DNA of 64,000 nt from Opisthorchis felineus (GCA_004794785.1 SJOL01007113.1:1777049-1841048); one strand, 5' to 3'; counted from the first letter of the stretch, positions 1 through 14,095 are shown. Notes: generated from the sequence alone by a model not told the origin. A program made the numbers and translations.

Positions 1-3000
1 CTAGCTAAAAATGCTGATGCAGTTAACTCCACGGATTTGCCGGATGAAAATTCAGCTTGGCCGAAGATTACCCACAAACAACTACTAATTTGCCTGCAAC
101 TGATGAGGTGAACTGAATCGACTGTTTTCAAAAGAATACATGTTTGCAGTCGATTGTCCTCATTTGCGTCTCATAGGGGGAAATATGGAAATAAAACAAA
201 ACCAGGTCAAAATATCATGCGATGATGCTATACGTTTGATTGATGCACCGAAGCAACGAACTTGCGAACGAACTTCGACACTCATACGAAAGCAATGAAT
301 TTTCTAAAGGATTACCCATTGGATACCGACTGACGCCAAAATATTTGATTTTGCGAAGCCATGTCTGGACTCCGTTTGTAGTCATGTGTCTGTATTAAAG
401 CGGAATCACTTGATTGCACCCAACTACTTTTACGTTGCAAAACATAAGTGACTCGTGTCATCATCCCTAAATGAGGGGATGTAAAGTCAGGGGCATATTT
501 ATGCACCTGACGGGGAGAAAATTTCGGTGATCCTAATTTTGGAACCCATAAACCAGTAAGATAGCACGATTAAAAATACCAAATATATAGAGATACGTAT
601 GTCAAAACAATTACGGTCAGCACACAGGAGGGCCAACCATGGGACAAATGAGTTGCGTCTGTAGAAGTTCTTGGTAGGAGAGTTTCGAATATTGGTATTT
701 TACTGAAGGTCCATATATCTTACAGGAAATCAAAACCTAGTGTTTTTTTTTAAAATAAGGTTTCCTGCAACCATTTTTGCAAGCGGCGTGATTATTAAGA
801 AAAAAGAATTAGCCGCGGATGAGTGTTCACTGCATTGAGAATTCGGTGTAAAGGAACGGGGGAGCAAGAGAGGCGCTTCTTGGTAAAGACTAGAAAACAA
901 TGGTTAAAGCCTGGACAGCCAAAACGGAGCATGGTCGCATTAAGGCGCACTTTACCTTTTTCCCTTGAAGGTGGAAAAGTTGCTTGCTGTGTTTAGACAA
1001 AAATATTACGGGCCGAAGTGAAGTGCAATTTAGTAAATTTCTCGGATTTAGGGATGCTCTGATTCTCAAATGTAACATTGTAAAAGAAATCAAAAGCGGA
1101 TTAGTCATGTTCATGAAAGCTCAACATTAATAATCGGAAAGACGACGAATTAAATGACTTGATAAAAATGTATACAATGCGGGATGCATCAGGGTATATT
1201 GTATGCACATTTGCGGTCGATTAGAGATTTCGCTGCTTGACGTTTCTTATTATAAAAAGCCAGCAAACAGGGGATTGAGGTGCAGTCATCGAAGGGTTCT
1301 ACAGGCAACCTTTGGCTGTTACAGGGAGTAACCTACATTTAACCTTGATAACTTGGCTTTGAAGCCCTAGGTCTCACTAAAGATAGTCGTTCGCCATATT
1401 ACATCCCACGAAAACGGGATAAATAAATTATACATGCAGTAAGTTTGGATTTTAGTTAACTCGCACACACCATCCAGCAAACTGTCATGAGGTTTTCGGT
1501 GTCACTTATGGACTAACGCTAAACTGGTCCTGGCCCGTAAAGAAAAATTAATCACAGTTGCCGAACTTTAGGCAATTTGACCGTTTATCATAGAAGTTTA
1601 GGGAGCTAAAAAGGTAATTTGAGTAGACTCCGACACCGTTGGTAGACTTCTTTGACCAACTTTATTAACAATTTACCTCGCCATTTTGTGTATTCTCTAT
1701 ATTTATTTGCATATGTATTTTTCTGTATTTTCTGGCAAACTCATGTGAACGAAATGCACAATAGCACCATACCACCCTAATAAAAATATCGTAAGCTAAA
1801 ATTATGCGAAATAATAATAGCCAATGCGTTATTATCTAATAGTCCTCTGGTGTGTAGTTATGCAATATCGTTCCTCTTCTGCTACCTCAACAGATTTCAG
1901 AAGCATAAGACATGATTTCCACATGCAAAAGTTTCCCTGAAAATAAAATCTAACTATCCCAAATACAAACAGGGCCACTCAACACACTGATTCAGAAACG
2001 CTAGCTTGGTTCGTGCAAATAATTCAAATAATTCAAACAAGTTGCAGAATTTTCCGATGACCATATATGTAATTATTTTTCGGTGGATTACCGTCATCAC
2101 AAATATTTTTCATCAAGCTTAGTTACAGTGGTCGCTATAAATCAAAAGACAGAATGCAGCAGAGGAAATGGAATGCTCATAATGAGCACAAACTGGTATT
2201 GAGATGTACCGGTCCAGAAGAATATTCGCGTCTGTTTTCTCAGACGGGATTTTGAAACCAAGAGTATGTTGTGCAGCGAACAGTATTTTTAGGCAGACTT
2301 TCGCGACAGAGTGGTGTTTGAATTAGGCGAGTGGGACAACCACTCAATTCATCAGGTTTTCTCCGAAAAATGTGAGGAATAAGCCAAAACGCTAAAATAC
2401 AAAGTAGAAGGACTCATTGCAATATTTTTGTCTGGAAACCATTTCAAGTGGACGTGCCTTTTAATACATTGTGGTGGTGAGTCCGTGAGTTGGAGTGGGT
2501 TATTCTTGGTTATAACAGTCTTTTATATCCATATTTGAAGTTATGACTTTTCAACGGACTCAAGAATTACACCTTAACACGATCAAGAGATACGTTAGCT
2601 TTGGAATGTTTTACATGCTTTCGCCCAGAAAAGTATTCAATTTGAGGTTTGTTTCAAGAATATTTACAGTGAAATATGTTACACTGTAGTTTCTGTTGGG
2701 TTTCGAATAAATGTTTCCAGGTTTCCCGCCGATAATTTCAGGGTCTTGGACAACCCAAGTCCGAAAAGCATTAGTCAACTTTAACTGTTTGATACTCTTT
2801 GCATCAAAAAGCTGCAGTTGATTTTAATGGAATGTTTGTATCAGATAGAAGGAAAACACAAAAGTACCTTTTATCAACAAGTAGATTGCTCAGAATCCAC
2901 AGACAGACCACTGTCGATTTTGCCTCATTTTGGGACTGATCAGATAGGCTTGTTTCCCGAAAGATCACAGCCAGTCCTGCACTTAATTTACAAGCTAGAC

Positions 3001-6000
3001 AAATACTTTTGTATTCTCATACAGGGGAAATTTTTGGAATGGGGCTGACATCTCGATGGATTTCGCGGTGCCACCCGTATAGAAACGTTTGGGCAAGACA
3101 GAGAATATGTGGATGAAATACTCAGGGCCGAATTACCATTATACTACTTCCGACAAGAATGTCACACGCAAATTCCAGCGCGGAATGATCCTTGGATTTC
3201 AAAACCTCCTTAGAAGAGTCGATGTCCCATACTAGTGCATTAAACTTGGGTGTTGTCGTGACCATGGAATCACAACTGCTACTGGTTGTTTGCGTTAGAA
3301 AGTCACACCCATTTGTCCATAGAGCCCAGCTTTTACTATCACCTCATTTTAACCGATCTTTGGTATTTTTGACTAGTAAAAGCATAAGCAAGATTTTTTT
3401 CGTTGAACGCAGCCAAGTTTCATACCTGCGTCTTTATGTTTTCAGGATGATTGCGCGGTGATCAATTGAAGAGCAAGGGTGCTACTTTGATTTGTCTTTG
3501 TCTACTGCAGTTAGTTTCTTGACAGCAGAGACATTCAGAATGTTTCCATGAGTTTAATAATTTCATTTCATTTGGCGGTGTGTTCTATGTTTTAAACACT
3601 AATTCATCTTCTGAAGACATGTATTCAAGTACATATATGACAATCCGGCTGTTCTTAGAAGGACAATAAAGCATTCTATTTTATGAATTAACAAATATAC
3701 TATAGTAATGGAAACAGCAAACAGAACTGTCACAGTAAGTACATCATAACCGAAAACAAAATATCGTAATCCCCGAAACCACAAGTGTACTCCTTGGGTA
3801 TATACAAAATTTCGATGTGGCTAAAGGCAGAGGTATTCTGCTTGGTTTTATCCATCTGAACTCAGCCACACCGAAACGCGGTAAGGCAGTCGGTTTGTCA
3901 CTTATTTACATCTATCATTATACTTAAAAAGGCGTAACTCCCTAGTTGGATCTCTAACACTGGTTTAGCAATCCCAAGGTTTTGTTGATCATGAAGAACA
4001 TTTCTCACATCAACTCAAAAAATACGACCCAGTTTACCGGGTACTAAATGTCAAATATCGTATAAATACTGATTCATATGTTTGACATTGTCACTGGATA
4101 CCGTTGGTCAACACTTGGCATTATGGCAAGGACGAACTTACTATCGGGTCCGTGCGCGCCAGTCAGTTGAATGGTTTCTAATATAGATTGAATATATTCT
4201 CCAAAAAATCCGATCGGCCTAATGGACCAATCAAAACATTCACTGTGATGGACCAATGAAGGTAACCCATCCAAATCATCTCCCCCTTTTACTCAGTAAA
4301 CTGTTGGTCACAGAGTGCCTGATTTCCGCAAACAAGTTAATCCCTACTTGAACCTGTAAATTACATTCCCAAACCAAGCAAAATATATTATAGGTAATCG
4401 TTACGGTCAACGCAAGCAGTTGCGTTATTTTTCTGGCCTATATGATGGTAATCAAAGGATTATGGTTTGTGAAAATCCCAACAGATGTGGCTCAACAATC
4501 ATTGACCCCAGTCTTATGGACCGAAATATAAGTGGTAAAACTATATGTTTTCACACCATCCAGACATCGGTATCACTTGTCATTTTCTTAAACTTTGATG
4601 TGGTGTGCTGTTGAATTACCCCACTAACATTCCATAGGCTCTACTTTATCATATTTTCAAGGTGTTAATGGACGGCTAAAAGATATTCCTTTAGGAGCAT
4701 GCCACCTGATGTGGTTGCTCGTAAGACGGCAATTGCAGTAGGAGGACACAAATGAAAAATAAGAAAACCGAATTTAGATTTCTCATTAACTTTATGTTGT
4801 TCTTGACCGAAAAAGCACTTGAGCCTGTATGACGCAATCTGACCTAACATGGATTTGCCTTTAATGGAAACGGAGCTAATGTTGCACACAAATCCACTAC
4901 ATTTTGCTACATCGGTAACTCCACATCAGAAGTAAATGTTCGAACTTGAGCACACTCTTCCTAAACATATAAAAGATTGATTCACTGACTCCGTTTGTTG
5001 TCTTTCCTTGGTGGTTCCGCCCTTGGTAATACCACTGGGTACCTAGAAAAATTGATTTTTTAAACATCTTTACTGGATGAAACCTGTGGACCATAGATGG
5101 CTTTTACGCAGCTTCCAAGAGTCAGTACTTGAGTTCATGAAAAAGCTATAAACCAGGGGTTATGTCGCCTTCCGCCCTCATTAGTAGTTTTTGGACATTT
5201 TTGATCGCAAAATTCTAAAGTCTGACATGCTGTGGTTGCTTCCATCAGATACAGTCTTCTCAAAGACAGTTTCAAGTGCAACAAAGTCGTTGCGTAAAGG
5301 TTGTTTAATTGTTCTTAGTTTGTGAGCAAATCTGGTAGTTGTTGATGATTCTACGCCTTTGCATTTGCCCAGTAATGTTTTGGATTTTTGCGCCGTTCGT
5401 TTACTTAAGGCTAGAACTAATTGCTGGTTTAAACGACTGTAGTCTCAGTGAATATGTCCAAGCTCTGTCTTCTTTTTTGTACTTTTCACCCCAAGAGCGG
5501 TTATTATGTTGATATATCAGCAGAAAATTTTCGTTTCACCTTTAACATACGCATAATGTATATATGTATATATACATATGAATATACATGGTATATCCTA
5601 CCACCCAACAGGAGGGTGTTGCGGAACTCATCAGCAGCTCAGAATTACTCACATGAAGCATTTATTGATCCCCGCATGTTACTTAGGAATTACAGTTTTG
5701 TTTTTTTACCTGTATTTGACCTTGCTCAAGCGTAGCCAACGCTGTTCGCTTAACATAAATGGGTTTCGTCCAGTAAGCGGTCCAACGCAAGGACCCAGTG
5801 ATCGTTTCTGATAATAATGGGACAACAATTATGATTCTGACTGAGTGTCAACGTACATCTGAACATCATTGAACACGTGGGTCCCAAAAACAAACAAAGT
5901 TCTCCATTTACCAGTAATAAACAGTTGAATTTGCGGATAACATAATTTTGATTATCTTTCCTAAAGCTCGAGATAACAACAGTTAAAGCGGAGTGTGTAC

Positions 6001-8840
6001 CAAGCCCTGATAGTTCAACCTCCTCACTACGGCTGAGAAACCTGGCAGCAAACGAGCACTCGTGCCTCCCTCGAGTGGAATAGCAGCAAGGAAAAACGTT
6101 TGTTACAGCTTGAAAACTTTAATTTTTTGACCAATTATGACCCACTGCGGTTACAAAGCATGTCATGTAACAAACAGTACTAATGAAGTAAAGTACGACC
6201 AGTTCGCTTCAGGTGCAAACGTAGGAATAATGGGCTATAGGTTGTCCGTTCATCTCACTTGTGAGCCATTGTGAAACGACTGGACGAGAGTATTGTCCGT
6301 CATTCAACATTACACTGCACAACGTTATCTTGAAATATATAGCCATATCGAGTCTTTAGTTAGATGGTTCCATTAAACGGAAGGTTGATTGTTTAAATGG
6401 TAAATTTAAATCACTTTGGAATCCAAATAATCTACTCAGTGGATGAAAATTGACCTTCTCTGGAAGGACGTTTAAAATATGAGCCACAATGGTATCGATT
6501 TTTGGCCAACTACATATGGTCTTTTGTTATCAGACGCTGTCGTTTTGTGTTAACGCTGTACCGGAAACATTGTTGTAGAACTCTTTCTAGCGGTTGTCAT
6601 CAATGACCGTTTTCGGGGACTTGTGGAAGAACATGACAAAATGAGGCACGATTAGTGACATGAGTTTATTTAGGATGCAATTTACAAGGAGGCGGTTTTA
6701 AAAATTAAACGTGGAAAGAGCAAAAGAAAACAAACCATTTGTGAAATGAGCTTACACAAGATTTACCGCGGATGCTACAACTTGCACAGACAAACCCTTA
6801 AGGTCAACTTAGAACATGAAAAGCACACACACACATGCTACTGCTAGTAGGTTTTTGTGAATATTCACCCGGACGACATTTTTTCTACTTAACTGCATCA
6901 ATTTTGAATTTGCACATCCTTTTTGGTTAACGCAACATGCTCGTTGCACGTTATTCATAATTTCATCCGTTTTGGCCAGAGCACTGTGTTTTTTTATCAA
7001 CAAATATCAATGATGTTAAACCGAAGAGATTCCTTAGTTTATACGTAGTGATCAGTTGCTTCTAGCCGTCCTCATTTTGCTCTCATCGCCGTGACTGTCA
7101 AGCACTCAATGCACCAATTTCTACACATGTACTAATTTGCATGCACTTGAATCGAAGTATAAAGTGAGAGAATACACAGGAACTTGACAGAACATACCCC
7201 AGAACATTAGCCTTGCTTCTTGAACCACACGAGTAATAAATCAACCAAATTCCCGCAGGTTGAGACTAAAAGCCTGCCTCACCAGCCTCTAATCACACTC
7301 TATCCACTGGTCCCATAGGTGGCCCCAGTGCAGCGTTTAGCACGTTATTCGCCTCCAGAGTGTTAACTTCCAGTGACGCCACATTAAGTAACAACTAGAA
7401 ACCTAGCTATTATGCACGAAAAAAATTCACAAACGATCTGAGCTTGCTTCGGGATTACGAATCGGAATGGGTGGCTCCCGATGCGAGTGGCCCGGTTCTA
7501 CCATTTTATTGCGGTTTATTCCTATTCACATTGTGAAGTTGATGATTTTATTGCTGTGACGAAAGAAACAAAAGTCAATTTTCGATGTCCAACCGCATTT
7601 GTTTTTTACTGTACAATTCAAACGGGTGATTTTTCGAATATTCTGCGTCAGACTTTTGTAATAAAGTCAGTGTGCATGCAACTGGATTGTGTTCCTTTCT
7701 GTTTTGTGAAATTAGGGTTATTTGATTGCAACGCCGATTTCGCTGGTGGTTAAAAACTAGTTCTTTTTGGGATTAACTTTCCTTCTACTACATTTAAACT
7801 AAATTTCAGTTTTGCTGGCATAATGTTTTTACTAAAAGTAAGCAGGTACATGAAAGACTCAAGAAATAACAACAGTTTTCAAATTAGCTGGACGCAAACC
7901 AAGTGTTCAAGTGATCCGTACTCAAAGGACAGTTACTAGCGAATAATTTTTGCTCAAACTGTCAAAATAATATTTGTTGTTTGAACCAGAATATACAATC
8001 TACTGGTTCAGTATGACGGAGCATTCATTATAATGGTTCCGCGTGGGTAGTCAACGGAAAAATACAAAGACTGGCTTGTTCTTTACCTAAGTTGCTGCTT
8101 GGCAGCAAGTGAGTACAAACAAAGGGCTTTGTTTTGCTGATCCGATGATTCGTGGTTTCCTAGTCTGCAAACTCCTCCTCTCCAGATTACTAGATCAGGA
8201 ACAGAATGAGCTTTTGTACAGATTGTTTGACCAGCGGCAGGTAGCTGAGTATGTGTTTGGTAGCAAAGCTAGAGTCCATTTTTTACTGCTCCATCTATCT
8301 TACGGTTGTTATCCGTTTTGGAAGGTAGTTTGAAAACTGCTTCCTTCAGCATTCCGGCATGCCGCCGGTTTCACTTTTTACTCACTTCAGTTGACATTCT
8401 GCTGTAGACCTCTACTCAGCCATTCTCTCCCAGGACCCATCTTACTTCTGCTATGAATAATTATGCGACTAGAAGCGTGCTTCACTAAAACCTGATGTAC
8501 ACTATTCCGGAAGAACAAACATTTTTTACGTTGCTCAAAAGCGCTTGGCTTTTCGCTGCGCAGCGGGAGTAGTCTATTCAGTGATGAATACAAGCAGCAA
8601 GTTTTCTATGGTCACGGTCTTCAGCTAAAACTAGTTCCAATTGGCAACCAGCAATTCGTTATATGCGTAAGTACTGCGTCGTTACGTTAGAACTGAGTGC
8701 ACTACATCGTACCAGTTTATTCTAAACAGTAGTTCTCGTGATCTTTTGCAATTATTCTAGTGCGTCACCGCTAAAGGGGGCCAGTTTCCTTGAGCTTTGC
8801 TGTTATTAGAGCTCATCGGCGGTGCATATCTTCGGCCGTG
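1..8840. other. No gene recognised; AT-rich non-coding DNA
   Basis: I see no protein family, RNA gene or transposon here. Open frames are short (95 codons at most), lie on both strands and show no family motif. Small features only: a CAAATAATT-type duplication at 2,016-2,037, an alternating TA/TG tract near 5,560 and a (CA)6 run at 6,824-6,835. A CTGATGAG string on the minus strand at 5,628-5,635 lacks the rest of a hammerhead. Short exons of a long-intron gene cannot be excluded by eye. Confidence 0.5.
5558..5596. repeat. TA-rich simple repeat
   Basis: An imperfect alternating TA/TG/CA tract made of TATATG, TATACATATG and similar units. It is a short degraded microsatellite with no evident function. 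Confidence 0.6.
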
Positions 8841-8845
8841 TTGGT

Positions 8846-8900
8846 GTTTTAATTCCTGAGATCTGACCAGGTAGCCGAGCGTGTTACCATCACTCCAACA
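8846..8900 (-). repeat. tRNA-like SINE head (candidate)
   Basis: Read on the minus strand, GGAGTGATGGTAACACG at about 8,898-8,882 resembles the tRNA A box and D-arm. It is followed by CTCGGCTACCTGGTC, like an anticodon-arm region, and by AGGAATTAAAAC at about 8,858-8,847 in the place of a decayed B box (consensus GGTTCGANNCC). The order and spacing suit a tRNA-derived SINE head. No 3' body, poly-A end or target-site duplication was seen. A chance match is possible because the B box is poor. Confidence 0.3.
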
Positions 8901-11900
8901 GTACACGGTGGACGTAGTGGAATTACCACGTGCGAATAGATGAATCTGTTCTTACTTGAGCGACTAATCAAGCCAACTTCCCAAACAACGACTAACTAAC
9001 TATCCTGGCCGTATGTGGCAGGAATGAAAAGTAACGTTTCATATGGTAGACAGTGTTTTGGTATGATCATTAGGTGTCCCATCCTGATAAGCCCCATGTT
9101 TTGCTTTAGTGATTTTGCCTCGTTACCAAGAAGTCCCTTAAGCATCCCTTCTTAGTGTACACGCTGCAGCCAGCTGTGATACGAAGTCACCACTACTCAA
9201 AGTTCTGGAAGCGTTTTACTTTCTCAGACAGCAACCTTCAAGTTATAGAAACGTAAATTTATACTACTCATTTAGTTGCTTTGCTTACATGGCTGTTAAA
9301 CCTCGGTGAAATTCATCTCTGACGTCAGACAAACTCAGGTAAGCAAACGTTGATAGAGCTTTGCATCTGCGAGCAACAGCCTCGTAAATCGCGGTTTGTA
9401 CAACTGTAAAGGTAGGTAAGCTGTCAAAATAACTTAAGTTTAAGGTAACAAATACACTCAAAATCTCTGAGGCAGGATTTCGCTCTTCAAAGTTGCACAA
9501 CATATGTCGAAACAAGGGGTCAGTTTGGGCATCTCATTTATGTTGGATTTTTTGGTCCGCTGGTCGTCAAATTGCAAAATAAAGTGGCCGCGTAATTTAG
9601 GCCCATTACTTCTTCGACCAGTAGTTATCCGACCATTTCGGGTGTGCAGTCCACGACTGCATCAGTGACGGAATATAATGAAATGGATGACAGTTTTGCG
9701 GAAAACCTTTGGTCAGTTAGCTGTGGGCTCAGACACCACTAGAAGGCACAATATATGCTGAAAAAATTTGACAGCATCTCTCTTCGTCTGAATATTCGCA
9801 AAAGGGCTACCCAATATTCAGTGTCTAAGGCTCTTGACATCAATGGAAATCAACACTTTTTTGAATGGCGCCGCTCAAGCAGTTTTTGAGCAATATTGTG
9901 GTGTGATCAGTTTGCATCATCTGGTCGAAATCTTTCTGCTTCCGAAATCTTTTCACGTGCGTCTTGAGGGTTGAATTTGGGCACAACATCAAAGGAACTA
10001 GGTGCCGCGTTTACTCATCTGTGAGGCGAATACCTCCATCTTTAGAACAGCAGCTACGGGTACCCTTTCCGAAAAATAAGCTCGACTGTTTTCAACTAGC
10101 TTTGTCAAATAACGCGCAGATTTACCCATTATCTTGAATGATGGCGGTAGAAGTTCATCTGACCCAGACCGATGTCAAAACTGCACTGGCAGACCAAAGT
10201 GCAAAATGTGCTGGTAGAATGAAAGACGCAGGTAAAGGGACAGAAGGCAAGCTGAACTGTTGTTCGGAAGGTTCCGTTCATTTGAGTTTAATTATACTTT
10301 GGATTCATCATTATCTCCATCGACAGCATAACATCAGTTTTCTACACTGATGCTTCGCTGCCATACTTAGTTTAGACTAGTTTTCTTTGACTGACTGCGG
10401 ATTGCCTCTGCTCCTGTTGTGAGAACTATGGTAAATGGCTTTCGTGCTCGACTGCAGCAGCTTTAAAAATGTTGGTCACTCTAATTCCAACGCACCTCCC
10501 TATCCACTGAAAGGCTTCGTCTGATCTAACGTCATACGGACCGTCTAGCCAAACTTTGCTTCGCGGTGCTGCACCTTCCATCAATGGGTGACGGCGGCCA
10601 TTCGGAAACCCACTAGTTTCTGCGTATTCTACCAAAATAACCACAAGTAATTTTAGTGGACTTGTGCACAGCTGCGATTATCTCACGTTGTAGCGACAAG
10701 TGTGCCTCGAGGAGGCTGTTTGTAGGGCCTTTTACGGCAAGCCTTCAACTTCTCATTAACATGACTTATTTGGCAAAAAAAGGTGAGCAAGCCTCTTGGG
10801 TTTTCCCGGGAAATTAAATGAAAAATAGAACAAACTAGAGCATGATCCAAATCAACGAGTCTCTTCCCAGTCATTGGTAGCTGATGTGCATTTGGACGTG
10901 GTCACTTTCACCCCAGGTTTGCTTAACAATTGGAGAAGTCAAGTTTGTACAACAGCGATGACAGCATCCGAACTAAATGAATAACAGAGAAGGGTGCTTG
11001 AGATTTCCTAGTTGCGCGCTGAAACCTCAAGCAGATGCGACTACATCTGAGCTCACTGAATTGAACAAGAACTAAGTAACCAATAAAGAGCATTTTGGCA
11101 AACCGAAGTTACAGTTGGCTGATGCATAAGCAGACATCTTAACTATACGACGATTGGCATTTCAAATATTGCCATCATCTGGTCGTGTGGAGAGCAACAG
11201 TTGTAGAACATGTGTGCGGCTAATGATGGTTATCCCGCTTTAGGGATAGCTTATTCATCTGTGAACTTAAGTTTCAGGAAAGTAGAGTGAGAAGCTCTTT
11301 GGCCCATTTGCTTGGGGACTTGCAACTTAAATTCTGTGGCACGGAGATGAGAGATGGGTTTGGTTGGCGATTTTGAAAGATGCGAACGGTGGCGTACCAG
11401 TGTTCACTATCCTCTGCACCTGAGTGGCGTGACAACAGCTAAAGCGAGGGGAAGAAATGGGGGAAATTTAGTAGACAACAATGGGAACAGATGGAAGGCG
11501 CCAGCATTAGCAAGCTTTCGTTAATTTGCTTGGGGTTTAAAGTGAGTAAGTCCATCAGTCTGATGTCACCACATGACCGTCTGTACAAAATGAAGGTACT
11601 TTTGCTTATGCATTCAATGAGTGTATGCATATTTTTAAGGTGCCAAAACCCGGATATTAGAAAAGTTATGGTTTTACAGCCAAGTCCCTCATTTCAAAAT
11701 TGTGACTGCAACCCAGAGTGTTTGGCGGAAGTCTAGTTGAATAATCCCGGTTTTCCTGAGGAACATTTTCGATCCCTCACTCCAGAGGGTCAGTAGACTG
11801 TGTATAAGTCCCTTTCTCATTAAGAGTCTGTTAGGCAAAACCTCCGGATTGTGCATCGGTAGAGTTCCTTAAGTCTTGGCCTTTGATTTAAGATGCAGTA

Positions 11901-13668
11901 TCTTTTCGACGAATCTTAATTAGTCGGGCGAAAATGCATCAATAAGTCGACAAAGTCCTTAGTGAATAATAAAATCATACAATTTTCAGAGGAAGTATTT
12001 TCCAGCTTGTAACTTATCTCAGGCAGATCTCTACTGTGGGATTAATTTCTGAAGGAGGGTGCTGTTTGATTCAGAGCAAACAACAATTATATTTTCACTG
12101 AAAAGCGACAGCTTTCCAAATGGCAGCCAAAAATTCCACGGACTCTGTATGGACAAACTGACGAGTGTATTGAGATGGAAAAATATGCAACATTCCTCGC
12201 TGCACGATGTTGCTAGCTACTTTCTTCAATGACAGTATCTGGAGAATTTCCATTAAGTTGTGCTTTGTCCTCCTATCCAAACCAATCACTCATATTTTGG
12301 AAGAATATACTTTGCTATGGTTACAACGAAGGTTGGACAAAGTGATGCAGATGTTTCAGATGTGAAGTTTAAAAAATGAAAACACCAATGAATTTAATGT
12401 TGTGTGTGCAAACATCTTCAAAAGTAACGAAAGCATTTTATAGAGTCCATGTTTATTGGTACAATTCTCAGTGGGTTGTGAGAGTGTTCGTGAGATGGAA
12501 AATCAGCCTAAGTGTGAATCCTCAACACTGTTTGTTCTAAATTTCAATACTATATACCATAATGATGCGTAATGTTATAAAGCTTTACAGATGTTTCTCG
12601 CAATTGCTCACAGATTCATGCTAGCCTTTTGTGGCCCACACAGCACAAAAAACTTCGCTTGTAAATCTTTAATACTAACTGTGCACGAACTTCTTTTTGC
12701 TACATGAAGTGCACATATTTCTTGAAAATAAATAAATGAAGCGGAAAACCTTTGCAATACGGCAGAGGTCCCCAGCTTTTAAATTCAATAGTATTTGTCA
12801 GATGAGCTCTACTAACTGCATCCAACAATAGTTGACAACCAGTGAAATCTGAGGCCCCATTTCTAGTCATCTAAATGGTATTCCGACAACTCCGGACAGT
12901 TTGCAACTAGCTGAACAAAATTCCTGGCAGAACTCTAGGCATCTATAATGCTGCCTGATTGGAAAATCTTCAAGGATGCATCAGTCGGACAGAACGGTGA
13001 AAGGGGCAAACGCATGCTACCACATTGCGTGATAATTTAGGCCCGTCAGCAGTTTAGATTTTAAGTTGCAGGTACACCAAGGATATGCACTTTTATTTGG
13101 TTGTAATAAAAAAAGAATCGATTTTAGTGCTTCCGCTGTCCGTTTAGGGCCAACCAAAACAATCGAGAGGAAGGGACGAATGACGATCGACCAAGTGTAA
13201 TGTAGAAACTAGTTCCACAAATTTTGTAATGAATTATAAAACTTTGAAACTTCTTTCAATGCGGTAGCCCAGTCATATCAAACGATGTATGACAACACTA
13301 GTGAAGTAGACGGAAAGGTTTTCGTATTGAATACAAAGGAGAAATGTTAGCATTGATAAAACGATTTGATTTTGGTCAGATTTGTGTATAAATTCCTGTT
13401 TCGTTCAAATCCGACTCAGCCTTTTGGACACAAAAGCGAATCACACAAAAAACATCACTTTACTTTCCAGGTTTTACAATAATATTCACGCGAATCATTC
13501 AGTAACCTATTACTTCCCGATGCCAATGGTTTTGTTTCACTTAGAAGCAAACAAAACTCACTAGATTTGAATTTTACTCAAAAATTACGCCGTTTAATGT
13601 TACTTGATTTTCATAAACTGAATTCTCAGAAAAATTGCACAACGCGGACAAAAACGTTTATGATGCTT
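8901..13668. other. No gene recognised
   Basis: No recognisable coding, RNA or transposon sequence on either strand. Open frames of 60-81 codons are uncorroborated. The stretch at 10,430-10,880 is slightly more GC-rich than its surroundings and has minus-strand frames, but I recognise no motif in them. Confidence 0.5.
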
Positions 13669-13735
13669 TTCAGCGATTTCGTAAAATATTACATTTCCTC
13701 GTAAACGAAACTACTCACAAAGTTGCTGGAAACTT

Positions 13736-13798
13736 TTCGACAGTCCTTGACCGCTTTCACCCTTCTTCGAGCTCATCGGGTAGGCGCAGTCCCCGATT
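13736..13798 (-). ncRNA. Degenerate type I hammerhead ribozyme (copy A)
   Basis: The minus strand reads GGGGACTGCGCCTAC, then CCGATGA (core CUGAUGA with U4 changed to C) at 13,779-13,773. Stem II is GCUC/GGGU with loop GAAGAA. Then come GAAA, GCGG and a UC, giving a GUC cleavage triplet ending at 13,749. The outer part of stem I (GAC with GUC) is kept, but inner stem I pairing has largely decayed. The core change and broken stem I predict little or no activity. It matters because it lies in direct orientation 302 nt downstream of copy D, marking the end of one repeat unit. Its tail (13,735 to about 13,669) matches the family tail. Confidence 0.65.
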
Positions 13799-13848
13799 AT
13801 CCGTCAACCTTATGTTCTAATTGAACCCAAATCGGACTGATTCCGACA

Positions 13849-13993
13849 AATACACTCATTTGCAAATCAATATGGTTTTCACGGGAGACCCAACTAGATC
13901 TCTCGTTTGTGATAGTCTCCAACTAAATGCTCTGCACAAAGACCACCTCATGTTTCAGTTGCTACGATATTCCAGATATTCCAGATATTTCAG
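13849..13993 (-). repeat. Conserved spacer unit of the hammerhead element
   Basis: This segment recurs at 32,771-32,930 and partly at 48,833-48,908, always on the minus strand and, at the first two loci, downstream of ribozyme or tail sequence. Landmarks on the plus strand are ACTCATTTGCAAATCAAT, TGGTTTTC, GGGAGAC, CTCTCGTTTGTGAT and CAGTTGCTACGATATTC. Three 9-bp GATATTCCA copies sit at 13,966-13,992. A plus-strand counterpart of one end follows ribozyme E2 at about 59,104-59,160. It separates successive ribozymes, so it would be the body of a processed monomer. No open frame, and no clear Pol III A/B box pair. Confidence 0.75.
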
Positions 13994-14040
13994 TATTTTT
14001 TTATAAAGAAAACTGCTCACAAGGCTGCTTAAGACTCTTC

Positions 14041-14090
14041 GACAGCTCACGACCGGTTTTGCTCTTATTGTTACTCACCAGGTAAGTAAA
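14041..14090 (-). ncRNA. Degenerate type I hammerhead ribozyme (copy D)
   Basis: The minus strand gives CTTAC, then CTGGTGA (A6 changed to G) at 14,081-14,075. After a decayed stem II comes AAAA in place of GAAA (G12 changed), then CCGGTC with the GUC triplet ending at 14,051. Stem I still pairs CUUAC with GUGAG; against copy B one C-G pair has become U-A. Two essential core positions are altered, so it should be inactive. It lies back to back with copy B and starts the 302-nt direct-repeat unit that ends in copy A. Confidence 0.65.
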
Positions 14091-14095
14091 AACTC

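Noticed and set aside
5628..5635. CTGATGAG on the minus strand, suggestive of a hammerhead core
   Set aside because: No GAAA partner, no stem II and no cleavage triplet nearby, and the flanks do not match the ribozyme repeat family.
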